A stretch of DNA of 64,000 nt from Xanthobacter oligotrophicus (GTDB lineage: Bacteria; Pseudomonadota; Alphaproteobacteria; Rhizobiales; Xanthobacteraceae), in assembly GCF_008364685.1 (NCBI RefSeq), contig NZ_VTTL01000005.1, positions 62,001 to 126,000 on the forward strand. Direction: 5' to 3'. A program made the position numbers and the translations under genes. Under the pieces are notes generated by a model, which was given only the letters and a program-made list of their open reading frames with translations, did no database searches and had not been told where the DNA came from. Positions 30,698 through 37,778 of the stretch are shown here, piece after piece (positions within the stretch are counted from its first letter, which is position 1; each line of letters opens with the position of its first letter).

Positions 30698-32152
30698 ATG
30701 CCCCCGTTTTGCTCCAAGCATTTCCGCACCCAGCTTCTTCGCACCGCCGCCATTGCCCTGACCGTCGGCTGCGCCCTTGGGGCGCTCCCCGCGCGCGCCC
30801 AGACCGCCATCAGCTTCGGCATCGGTACCCAGGACACCACCACCAACACGGTGACCACGGGCGTGGTGATCAAGGAGCTGAAGCTGCTGGAGAAGTACCT
30901 GCCCAACGACGGCAAGTACGCCAACGTGGCCTACTCCATCGACTGGCAGAATTTCACCTCCGGCCCGCCGGTGACCAACGGCATGATGGCGGACAAGCTC
31001 CAGTTCGGCGCCATGGGCGATTATCCCCTCGTGGTGAACGGCTATACCTTCCAGTCCAATCCGCAGTCCAAGTCGCAGCTCATCGGCATCGCCGCCTACA
31101 ATCTCGACGGCTCCGGCAACGGCGTGGTGGTGCACAAGGACTCGCCCTATTACGAGCTGTCCGACCTGAAGGGGAAGGTGCTGAGCGTGCCGTTCGGCTC
31201 GGCGGCCCACGGCATGATCCTCAAGGCCATGCAGGACAAGGGCTGGCCCAGCGACTATTTCAAGCTGGTGAGCCAGTCGCCGGAGGTGGGCTCCACCAAC
31301 CTCCAGGAAAAGAAGATCGACGCCCACGCCGATTTCGTGCCCTTCGCCGAGCTGCTGCCGTTCCGGGGCTTTGCCCGCAAGATCTTCGACGGGGTGGAGA
31401 CCAATGCCCCCACCTGGCACGGCGTGGTGGTGCGCACCGATTTTGCGCAGAAGTATCCGGAAGTCGTGGTGGCGTATCTGAAGGCGGTGATCGAGGCCAA
31501 TGACTGGGTCCGCAAGGATCCGCAGGGCGCCGCCGAGAAGATCGCCAAGTGGACCGGCATCGACAAGGAAGTGGTCTATATCTTCCTCGGCCCGGGCGGC
31601 ATCATGACCCTGGACCCCACACTCAAGCCCCAGCTCGTGGCCGACGCGGCGGAGGATGCCGCCGTGCTCCAGAAGCTCGGACGCATGAAGGAATTCGACG
31701 CCAAGGCCTGGGTCAACGACACCTATATGCGCCAGGCCTTCAAGGAGATGGGTCTCGATTACGAAACGCAGCTGAAGAGCCTCGCCAACTACGAGGTGAG
31801 CGGCGAAGACAGCTTCTGCAAGGTGAAGATCGCAGAGCCGCGCAAGGCCGGCGAGATCTGGATCGAGGGCGAGGGCATCAAGCCCTATTCCAGCGCCGCC
31901 TGCACGCTGGGGGCGCTGGCCGAGCTGACCGCCCAGGGCAAGAAGGCCAACATGACCTATCTGTTCGACACCGCCCGCGGCATCAAGCTGTTCGCCACCG
32001 ACGCGTTCTTCGCGGTGACCGCGAAGGACGGCAAGAGCGAGATCTTGCCCTTCATGCTGAAGGCCGATGCGGAAGCGGCGGCGGCCAAGGGCGGCGGCAA
32101 GGTGATGAGCTTCGGCGATGCGCTGAAGGCCGCCACCGCCGGGCGTGGGTGA
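30698..32152 (+). CDS. SsuA/TauA/NrtA-type ABC binding protein with NosL-like C-terminal domain
   Basis: Periplasmic binding protein of 484 residues, well above the usual 320-400. A Sec signal peptide (LLRTAAIALTVGCALGALPARAQ) is followed by an SsuA/TauA-type domain (KLQFGAMGDYPLVVNGY, SDLKGKVLSVPFGSAAHGMILKAM). The C-terminal 110-120 residues, from about the FCKVKIAEPRKAGEIW segment onward, resemble the NosL copper-chaperone fold, especially RGIKLFATDAFFAV and EILPFMLKADAEAAAAKGGGKVMSF. Two Cys residues in this part could bind metal, but the NosL Cys-Met motif is not obvious. The permease and ATPase follow directly. Likely ligands are sulfonate, nitrate or a related anion; this is family-based inference. 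Confidence 0.88.
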   Translation: MPPFCSKHFRTQLLRTAAIALTVGCALGALPARAQTAISFGIGTQDTTTNTVTTGVVIKELKLLEKYLPNDGKYANVAYSIDWQNFTSGPPVTNGMMADKLQFGAMGDYPLVVNGYTFQSNPQSKSQLIGIAAYNLDGSGNGVVVHKDSPYYELSDLKGKVLSVPFGSAAHGMILKAMQDKGWPSDYFKLVSQSPEVGSTNLQEKKIDAHADFVPFAELLPFRGFARKIFDGVETNAPTWHGVVVRTDFAQKYPEVVVAYLKAVIEANDWVRKDPQGAAEKIAKWTGIDKEVVYIFLGPGGIMTLDPTLKPQLVADAAEDAAVLQKLGRMKEFDAKAWVNDTYMRQAFKEMGLDYETQLKSLANYEVSGEDSFCKVKIAEPRKAGEIWIEGEGIKPYSSAACTLGALAELTAQGKKANMTYLFDTARGIKLFATDAFFAVTAKDGKSEILPFMLKADAEAAAAKGGGKVMSFGDALKAATAGRG

Positions 32153-32157
32153 GGGCT

Positions 32158-33117
32158 ATGAAGAGCGCCGCGGCGAAATCCCCCGTGAAGATGCAGACGC
32201 CCCTGCATATTGCCGGCACGGCGGAGGCGGCACGCCCGCGTCCCCCCGCCGGGTCCATCCTGCTGCGGCCCGAGCGTCCGGCCGCCGCCCCCCTGATGCC
32301 GCCGGACCGCGCGCTGACCGGCTTTGCCCGGCGCTGGCTGAAGCTGAACGCGCAGGCGATCCGGGCGACGCTGCTGGGGGCGCTGGCCATCGGGCTCTTC
32401 ATCCTCGCCTGGCATGTGGTCACCGTGAACCGCATGGATCTCTATGTGCGGTTCCTGAACGTGCCCTCGCCGGAACAGGTGCTGGAGAGCGCGCGCACCG
32501 CCTTCTCCACCGGCGCCTTCTTCAACCATATCGTCATCTCCTGCCGGCGCATCTTCCTCGGCTTCGCCCTGGCAGCGCTGGTGGCGGTGCCGCTGGGGCT
32601 GCTGATGGGGCGCTATGCGCTCATCAAGGAATTCGTGTTCCCGGTCTGCGAGGTGCTGCGGCCCATCCCGGCCATCGCCTGGGTGCCCATGGCCATCATG
32701 CTGTGGCCCACCAACGAGCAGAGCATCGTCTTCATCACCTTCCTCGGGGCATTTTTCCCCATCCTGCTCAATACGCTGCATGGCATGGCCAACGTGGACG
32801 AGGTGCTGGTGCGCGCCGCGCGGTGCCTCGGGGCGAGTGAGCGCGCCACTTTCCGCGAGGTCTATTTCCCGGCGGTGCTGCCGCAGATCTTCACCGGCCT
32901 CACGGTGGGCATGGGCGTGGCCTGGGTGTCGCTGATCGCGGCGGAGATGATCTCCGGCCAGTTCGGCATCGGCTATTTCACCTGGGAGGCCTATTCCCTG
33001 GTGCAGTATCCGGACATCGCATTGGGCATGATCACCATCGGCGTGCTGGGGCTCGCGTCGTCCTTTCTCATCCGGCTGCTCGGGCGGGCGGTGACGCCCT
33101 GGTCCCGGGCCAAATGA
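32158..33117 (+). CDS. ABC transporter permease (SsuC/TauC/NrtB type)
   Basis: Inner-membrane permease of 319 residues. A long Pro/Ala-rich cytoplasmic N-terminus (about 70 residues) precedes the first helix (IRATLLGALAIGLFILAWHVVTV). The family segments LRPIPAIAWVPMAIMLWPT and the EAA loop EVLVRAARCLGASERATFREVYFPAVLPQIFTGL are clear. The start ATG is six bases after the binding-protein stop, and the stop overlaps the ATPase start (ATGA). It should form a homodimer, as single permeases of this family do. Confidence 0.92.
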   Translation: MKSAAAKSPVKMQTPLHIAGTAEAARPRPPAGSILLRPERPAAAPLMPPDRALTGFARRWLKLNAQAIRATLLGALAIGLFILAWHVVTVNRMDLYVRFLNVPSPEQVLESARTAFSTGAFFNHIVISCRRIFLGFALAALVAVPLGLLMGRYALIKEFVFPVCEVLRPIPAIAWVPMAIMLWPTNEQSIVFITFLGAFFPILLNTLHGMANVDEVLVRAARCLGASERATFREVYFPAVLPQIFTGLTVGMGVAWVSLIAAEMISGQFGIGYFTWEAYSLVQYPDIALGMITIGVLGLASSFLIRLLGRAVTPWSRAK

Positions 33118-34010
33118 ACCCCGCGAGGCGCGCCATGGCCATTCCCGCAACCGCCCCCACACAGACCGGCCTCATCGAGGTCACCGGCTTCGAGCTGGCC
33201 TACGACACCATCGACGGCGCGGTGATCGCGGTGAGCGACGCCGACCTGGTGGTGAACCCCGGCGAGTTCGTGTCCATCATCGGCCCCTCGGGTTGCGGCA
33301 AGTCCACACTGCTCAATGCGGTGGCGGGCTTCCTCAAGCCCACCGCCGGGCGCGTCACGGTGGATGGGGAAGCGGTGAAGGGGCCGTCCGCCGACCGGGG
33401 CATGGTGTTCCAGCAATATTCCCTGTTCCCGTGGAAGACGGTGCGGGAAAACGTCGAGTTTGGCCTCAAGATGCGCGGCATGGGCCGCTCAGAGCGGGCG
33501 GTGGCGGCGCGTACGCTGCTGGGGCTGGCCGGCCTGTCGGCCTTCGAGAACCATTATCCCGACAGGCTTTCCGGCGGCATGAAGCAGCGGGTGGGCATCG
33601 TGCGGGCGCTCGCCACGGGGCCGAAGGTGCTGCTGCTGGACGAGCCGTTCGGCGCGCTGGACGCCCAGACCCGGGTGATCATGCAGCAGATCCTCACCAA
33701 CCTCTGGCAGCGCCTCGGCATCTCGGTGCTGTTCGTGACCCACGACATCGACGAGGCGATTTTCCTCTCCGACCGCATCTATGTGATGACCGCGCGCCCC
33801 GGCTGCATCAAGGCCGAGGTGACGGTGCCGCTGCCGCGTCCGCGCGACGCGGCGTTGCAGCTCTCGCCCGAATTCATCCAGCTGCGGGCGGACCTTGGGG
33901 CGCTGATCCGCGAGGAGAGCCTGAAGGCCATGGGCGGCGAGCTGAACGAGGACGCCCTAAAGGGCCTCGCCGTGAACCTCAATGGATCGAGCCTCGCCCA
34001 GGTGGTGTGA
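33114..34010 (+). CDS. ABC transporter ATP-binding protein (SsuB/TauB/NrtD type)
   Basis: ABC ATPase of 298 residues. Walker A is GPSGCGKSTLL, the Q-loop is MVFQQYSLFPWKTVRENV, the signature is LSGGMKQRVGIVRAL, Walker B is VLLLDEPFGALD and the switch His is in FVTHDIDEAI. This QQ-LFPW pattern is typical of the nitrate/sulfonate/taurine importers. A C-terminal tail of about 40 residues ends NLNGSSLAQVV. A start at 33135 (MAIPATAP) is also possible; 33114 overlaps the permease stop. Confidence 0.94.
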   Translation: MNPARRAMAIPATAPTQTGLIEVTGFELAYDTIDGAVIAVSDADLVVNPGEFVSIIGPSGCGKSTLLNAVAGFLKPTAGRVTVDGEAVKGPSADRGMVFQQYSLFPWKTVRENVEFGLKMRGMGRSERAVAARTLLGLAGLSAFENHYPDRLSGGMKQRVGIVRALATGPKVLLLDEPFGALDAQTRVIMQQILTNLWQRLGISVLFVTHDIDEAIFLSDRIYVMTARPGCIKAEVTVPLPRPRDAALQLSPEFIQLRADLGALIREESLKAMGGELNEDALKGLAVNLNGSSLAQVV

Positions 34011-34186
34011 GGGCGGCAGCTGCGGCTCCCGCCAGCCTCTGTCTTGTCCGGGGGGCCTCTTCACGGGGGGTGACGCTATCTTGTCATGGTCGGGACAAGG
34101 TCGGGCATGACGACGCTTTGTTGTGGGCAGGCATCCGGGGCCCGGTTCTTGCTGTCGTTCTCGTTCCCCTGAGTGCAAAAATACTG

Positions 34187-34258
34187 CAATTAATTGACCT
34201 CATCTTGCCTTAACACTCAGTCTTGTGCCGCCGCCCGGATAGTCTTGTTGCACAATTA
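34187..34258 (+). promoter_or_regulatory. AT-rich regulatory segment upstream of fdxA
   Basis: This segment contains the perfect palindrome CAATTAATTG (34187-34196), which includes TTGACC (34194-34199) as a possible -35 box. A second AT-rich patch (ttgcacaattaa) ends just before the ribosome-binding region of the ferredoxin gene. No convincing -10 box is visible. CAATTA recurs at 34253-34258. It indicates that fdxA-fpr may have a promoter of its own. Confidence 0.3.
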
Positions 34259-34272
34259 ACAGGACCTGCCCC

Positions 34273-34635
34273 ATGGCCTATGTCGTCACTGACAGCTGCA
34301 TCCGCTGCAAATTCATGGATTGCGTCGCCGTCTGCCCGGTGGATTGCTTCTACGAGGGCGAGAACATGCTCGTCATCAATCCGGACGAATGCATCGACTG
34401 CGGCGTCTGCGAGCCGGAATGCCCCGCCGCCGCCATCGCTGCCGACACCGCACCGGAAGCCGGACCCTGGATCGCGCTGAACGCGCAATATGCAGCCCTG
34501 TGGCCCAACATCGCCGAGAAGAAGGAGCCGCCGGTCGACGCCGCCCAGTGGATGGACGTGGCCGACAAGTTCGAGAGCGCGTTCTCGCCCGCGCCGGGGC
34601 AGGCGGCCAGCCCGTCCGCTTCCGGCCCGGCGTGA
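34273..34635 (+). CDS. fdxA: 7Fe ferredoxin (FdxA type)
   Basis: Ferredoxin of 120 residues with one [3Fe-4S] and one [4Fe-4S] cluster. The ligand motifs are [18 protein letters not shown] and [12 protein letters not shown], as in FdxA of Azotobacter and other proteobacteria. The C-terminal extension ([13 protein letters not shown]...WMDVADKFE) is also typical. It carries electrons between NADPH-ferredoxin reductase and an acceptor enzyme that is not encoded in this window. It is followed after ten bases by fpr, its natural reductase, and lies 262 bases after the ABC ATPase. Confidence 0.95.
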   Translation: MAYVVTDSCIRCKFMDCVAVCPVDCFYEGENMLVINPDECIDCGVCEPECPAAAIAADTAPEAGPWIALNAQYAALWPNIAEKKEPPVDAAQWMDVADKFESAFSPAPGQAASPSASGPA

Positions 34636-34645
34636 GGAGGCAGTA

Positions 34646-35419
34646 ATGAGCAATCTCAACACCGAGACCGTCCTCGAGGTCCGCCACTGGACCGACCGCC
34701 TGTTCTCCTTCACCGCCACGCGCGATCCGGCGTTCCGCTTCAAGAGCGGCCAGTTCACCATGATCGGCCTGCCGGCGGAGGAGCGCCCGCTGCTGCGCGC
34801 CTATTCGCTCGCCTGCGCGCCCCACGAGGACCAGCTGGAATTCTTCTCCATCAAGGTGCCGGATGGCCCGCTCACCTCGCGCCTGCAGATGCTGAAGCCG
34901 GGCGATCCCATCCTGGTCGGGCGCCGGCCCACGGGCACGCTGCTGCTCGACAATCTGAAGCCCGGCAAGCGGCTCTATCTCCTGGCCACGGGCACCGGGC
35001 TGGCGCCGTTCGTCTCCATCGCCAAGGACCCGGAGGCCTATGAGCGCTTCGAGCACATCATCCTCGTGCACGGCTGCCGCGAGGTGGCGGAGCTGGCCTA
35101 TGGCGAGGACGTGGTGGCGGCGCTGAAGGCCCACGATTTCCTCGGCGAATATGCCTCAACGCAGCTGCTCCATTATCCCACGGTGACGCGCGAGCCGTTC
35201 CGCAATCGCGGCCGCGTCACCGACCTGATGGAGAGCGGCCAGCTCTTCGCCGACCTCGGCCTTCCCGATCTCGATCCCGCCTTTGACCGGGTGATGCTCT
35301 GCGGCTCGCCGCAGATGATCGCCGACACCCGCGACCTCCTGGAGCGCCGCGCCTTCGCGGAAGGGGCGGGGCACCGGCCCGAGACCTTCGTGGTGGAGAA
35401 GGCCTTCGCCGAGCGGTGA
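34646..35419 (+). CDS. fpr: Ferredoxin-NADP reductase
   Basis: FAD-containing reductase of 257 residues that exchanges electrons between NADPH and ferredoxin. The FAD motif RAYSLACAP (RxYS), the NADP-loop ATGTGLAPFVSIA and the C-terminal signature MLCGSPQMIADT followed by VVEKAFAER identify the bacterial FPR family. The ATG at 34646 has GAGGAGG eight to ten bases upstream. It is directly coupled to fdxA. FPR-ferredoxin pairs feed oxidative-stress defence, sulfite reduction or monooxygenases; the neighbours here make sulfur metabolism worth testing. Confidence 0.95.
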   Translation: MSNLNTETVLEVRHWTDRLFSFTATRDPAFRFKSGQFTMIGLPAEERPLLRAYSLACAPHEDQLEFFSIKVPDGPLTSRLQMLKPGDPILVGRRPTGTLLLDNLKPGKRLYLLATGTGLAPFVSIAKDPEAYERFEHIILVHGCREVAELAYGEDVVAALKAHDFLGEYASTQLLHYPTVTREPFRNRGRVTDLMESGQLFADLGLPDLDPAFDRVMLCGSPQMIADTRDLLERRAFAEGAGHRPETFVVEKAFAER

Positions 35420-35456
35420 GGGGAAGGAGTGCCTGGGGCCTTGGTCATCGGGCCGC

Positions 35457-35499
35457 GTCACCCGTCATCCCCCGGCCTGTCCGGGGGATGACGGGTGAC
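35457..35499. repeat. 19-bp perfect hairpin after fpr (dispersed repeat type)
   Basis: Bases 35457-35475 and 35481-35499 are exact reverse complements around CCTGT. The sequence GTCATCCCCCGG...CCGGGGGATGAC is of a kind often repeated in alphaproteobacterial intergenic DNA. There is no T run, so it is a weak terminator at best. A degenerate relative lies at about 34083-34111. Confidence 0.65.
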
Positions 35500-35548
35500 A
35501 TTCCCACGCTGCTCGTGGCCCCACCGCCTTGCAGCGATGAGGAACTAA

Positions 35549-35580
35549 CTACAAAAATCGATCTATTGTAGAAATATAAC
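35549..35580 (+). promoter_or_regulatory. LysR-type operator and -10 box upstream of the YeiH gene
   Basis: CTACAA (35549-35554) and TTGTAG (35566-35571) are a perfect inverted repeat separated by 11 bases, containing the T-N11-A form of a LysR box. TATAAC at 35575-35580 is a good -10 candidate immediately downstream, so a LysR protein bound here would contact polymerase. The likely regulator is the LysR gene two positions downstream. Confidence 0.6.
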
Positions 35581-35636
35581 TCGTTTGATCGATGCATGCT
35601 GCGGCGCGATCCTCGCCGCGTCCGAGGAACCCCGCC

Positions 35637-36704
35637 ATGACCGACAAGCCGTTGTCCGAGCCCGCCGTCCTTCCCGATGCCACACTGCTTCCCGCCGCTC
35701 CGCGCTTCCTGACGCGCGCGTTCGGCGGCATCCTCCCGGGGCTGGCGCTGACGGTGCTCATTGCCGCCGCAAGCTATGGACTGCGCCAGATCCCCGGCAT
35801 GGGGCTGGTGAGCCCGCTGGTGCTGGCCATCGTCATCGGCATGGGCCTCCACAACATCTTCGGCACGCCGGCCATCGCCAAGCCGGGGGTGAAGTTCGCG
35901 CTGCGGCGTATCCTGCGCTTCGCTATCGTGCTGCTGGGTCTGCAACTCACCTTCGCGCAGGTGCGCTCGGTCGGCTTCGTGGGTTTTGCCATCGTGGCCG
36001 GCACGCTGTTTTCCACCTTCTTCGCCACCCGCTGGCTCGGCCGGCTGATGGGGGTGGACAAGCAATTGTCGGAGCTGATCGCGGCCGGAACCGCCATCTG
36101 CGGCGCCTCGGCGGTGATCGCCACCAACACGGTGACCCGCGGCTCGGACGAGGACGTGGCCTATGCGGTGGCCTGCGTGACCGTGTTCGGCTCGCTCTCC
36201 ATGCTGATCATGCCGGCGCTGCTGCCCTACACCGGCCTCGATGCCCACGCCTTCGGCCTGTGGACCGGCGCCTCCATCCACGAGGTGGCGCAGGTGGTGG
36301 CCGCCGCCTTCCAGGGCGGCCAGCAGGCCGGTGAGTTCGGCACGGTGGCGAAGCTCTCGCGGGTGATGCTGCTGGCGCCCCTTGTCATCGGCCTCGGCGC
36401 CGCCGCCATCTGGCGCGCGCGGGGCGACAAGGAGGCCGGCCATGCCAGCCCGCCCATGCCGTGGTTCGTGTTCGGCTTCATCGGCATGGTGATGCTGAAT
36501 TCCACCGGGGTGGTGCCGGTGGAGGTGAAGAGCGACATCGCCATCGGCACCACCTTCCTGCTGGCGGTGGCGCTGGGCGCCATGGGGCTGGAGACCGACA
36601 TCGCCAAGCTGCGCCTGAAGGGGGTGAAGCCCCTGCTGCTCGGTGCTGCCGCCTGGCTGTTCATCTCGGTGCTGAGCTTTATCCTCATCAAGACGCTCAT
36701 GTGA
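35637..36704 (+). CDS. YeiH/UPF0324-family membrane exporter
   Basis: Inner-membrane protein of 355 residues of the YeiH (putative sulfate/sulfite exporter, TauZ-like) family. Around ten hydrophobic segments are visible. Family marks include [27 protein letters not shown], the [13 protein letters not shown] loop, [15 protein letters not shown] and [11 protein letters not shown]. The ATG at 35637 has CGAGGA upstream; an earlier in-frame ATG at 35592 is less likely. It is preceded by a LysR-type operator and followed by a YeiE/CysB-like regulator, the same pairing as yeiH-yeiE in enterobacteria, where YeiE responds to sulfite. Confidence 0.9.
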   Translation: MTDKPLSEPAVLPDATLLPAAPRFLTRAFGGILPGLALTVLIAAASYGLRQIPGMGLVSPLVLAIVIGMGLHNIFGTPAIAKPGVKFALRRILRFAIVLLGLQLTFAQVRSVGFVGFAIVAGTLFSTFFATRWLGRLMGVDKQLSELIAAGTAICGASAVIATNTVTRGSDEDVAYAVACVTVFGSLSMLIMPALLPYTGLDAHAFGLWTGASIHEVAQVVAAAFQGGQQAGEFGTVAKLSRVMLLAPLVIGLGAAAIWRARGDKEAGHASPPMPWFVFGFIGMVMLNSTGVVPVEVKSDIAIGTTFLLAVALGAMGLETDIAKLRLKGVKPLLLGAAAWLFISVLSFILIKTLM

Positions 36705-36791
36705 GCCCGCGCGGCGCCTGAGCGTGCCCTCTCGGCCCGGTCGCAGACCGGGGCTGTTGGCATAAGATCAAGCCCGCGCGGCGTTTGAGCG
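36704..36791 (+). repeat. Copies 2 and 3 of the AGCCCGCGCGGCG repeat
   Basis: AGCCCGCGCGGCGCCTGAGCG (36704-36724) and AGCCCGCGCGGCGTTTGAGCG (36771-36791) lie 46 bases apart in the gap between the YeiH gene and the LysR gene. Copy 2 is followed by ctcggc and the hairpin CGGTCgcaGACCG, like copy 1 near 7094. Copy 2 begins in the stop codon of the YeiH gene. Confidence 0.55.
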
Positions 36792-36821
36792 AAGCAGCGC
36801 GAGTGCGGCGAGGCAGGGTCC

Positions 36822-37778
36822 ATGACGCTGGAGCAGTTGAAGGTCTTCGTCGCCGTGGCCCGCGCCCTGCACATGACGCGCGCCGCCGAGGGCCTCCACA
36901 TGACCCAGTCGGCGGTGAGCGCCTCGGTGGCGGCGCTGGAGGCGTCCTGCGGCGTCGCCCTGTTCCACCGGGTGGGGCGGCGGATCGAATTGACCGAGGC
37001 CGGCCACGCCTTCGTGCCTGAAGCTGAGGCCGTGCTCGCCCGCGCCGCCGCCGCCGAGACCGTGCTCGCGGATCTCTCGGGCCTCAGGCGGGGGCGGCTG
37101 GCGCTGGAGGCCAGCCAGACCATCGCCAACTATTGGCTCGGGCCGGTGCTCAACCGCTTCCACAAACTTTATCCCGACATCGCCCTGTCGGTGGTCATCG
37201 GCAATACCACGCAGGTGACGGCGGCGGTGCGGGAGGGGGCGGCTGATCTCGGCTTCGTGGAGGGCGAGGTGGAAGAGCCTCTGCTCGCCCGCACCGCAGT
37301 GCCCGGCGACCGGCTGGTGCTGGTGGCGGCGGCGGGCAGCCCCTTCGCCAAACGGCGCGCCATCGCCCCGGCAGATCTGTTCGAGATGCCGTTCGTGCTG
37401 CGCGAGCCGGGCTCGGGCACAAGGCAGGTGTTCGAGGATGCGCTTCGGGCCTCGGGGCTCGACCCCGCCGGGCTCAAGGTGGCGCTGGAGCTGCCCTCCA
37501 ACGAGGCGGTGGTGAGCGCGGTGGCGGCAGGCGCGGGCGCGACCGTGATCTCGGATCTCGTGGCCGCGGCGGGCCTTGCCACCGGCACCCTGCGCCAGCT
37601 GCCCCTGACCTTTCCGGCCCGGCGCTTCTACGTGCTGCGCCACGCCGATCGCTATCATTCGCGGGCGGCGCAGGCGCTGATGGCGCTGATCCGCGAGCCG
37701 GCAGCAGGCGCGACGATTCCCGCGAAAACCGCCGCTGCGGCGCCTGTCAGCCGCCCGCGGTCTCGAGCTCGGCGCTGA
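36822..37778 (+). CDS. LysR-family regulator (CysB/YeiE-like)
   Basis: LysR-type transcription factor of 318 residues. The N-terminal winged helix reads MTLEQLKVFVAVARALHMTRAAEGLHMTQSAVSASVAALE. The effector domain starts RGRLALEASQTIANYWLGPVLNRF and contains EGEVEEPLLARTAV and FVLREPGSGTRQVFEDAL, resembling the CysB/CbbR/YeiE branch. The likely target is the T-N11-A box upstream of the YeiH gene. Its last 32 bases overlap the convergent ABC-F gene. Confidence 0.92.
   Translation: MTLEQLKVFVAVARALHMTRAAEGLHMTQSAVSASVAALEASCGVALFHRVGRRIELTEAGHAFVPEAEAVLARAAAAETVLADLSGLRRGRLALEASQTIANYWLGPVLNRFHKLYPDIALSVVIGNTTQVTAAVREGAADLGFVEGEVEEPLLARTAVPGDRLVLVAAAGSPFAKRRAIAPADLFEMPFVLREPGSGTRQVFEDALRASGLDPAGLKVALELPSNEAVVSAVAAGAGATVISDLVAAAGLATGTLRQLPLTFPARRFYVLRHADRYHSRAAQALMALIREPAAGATIPAKTAAAAPVSRPRSRARR

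Noticed and set aside
35457-35499. 19-bp hairpin after fpr as a novel regulatory RNA
   Set aside because: It matches a common alphaproteobacterial intergenic repeat type (GTCATCCCCCGG form) and lacks further structure.
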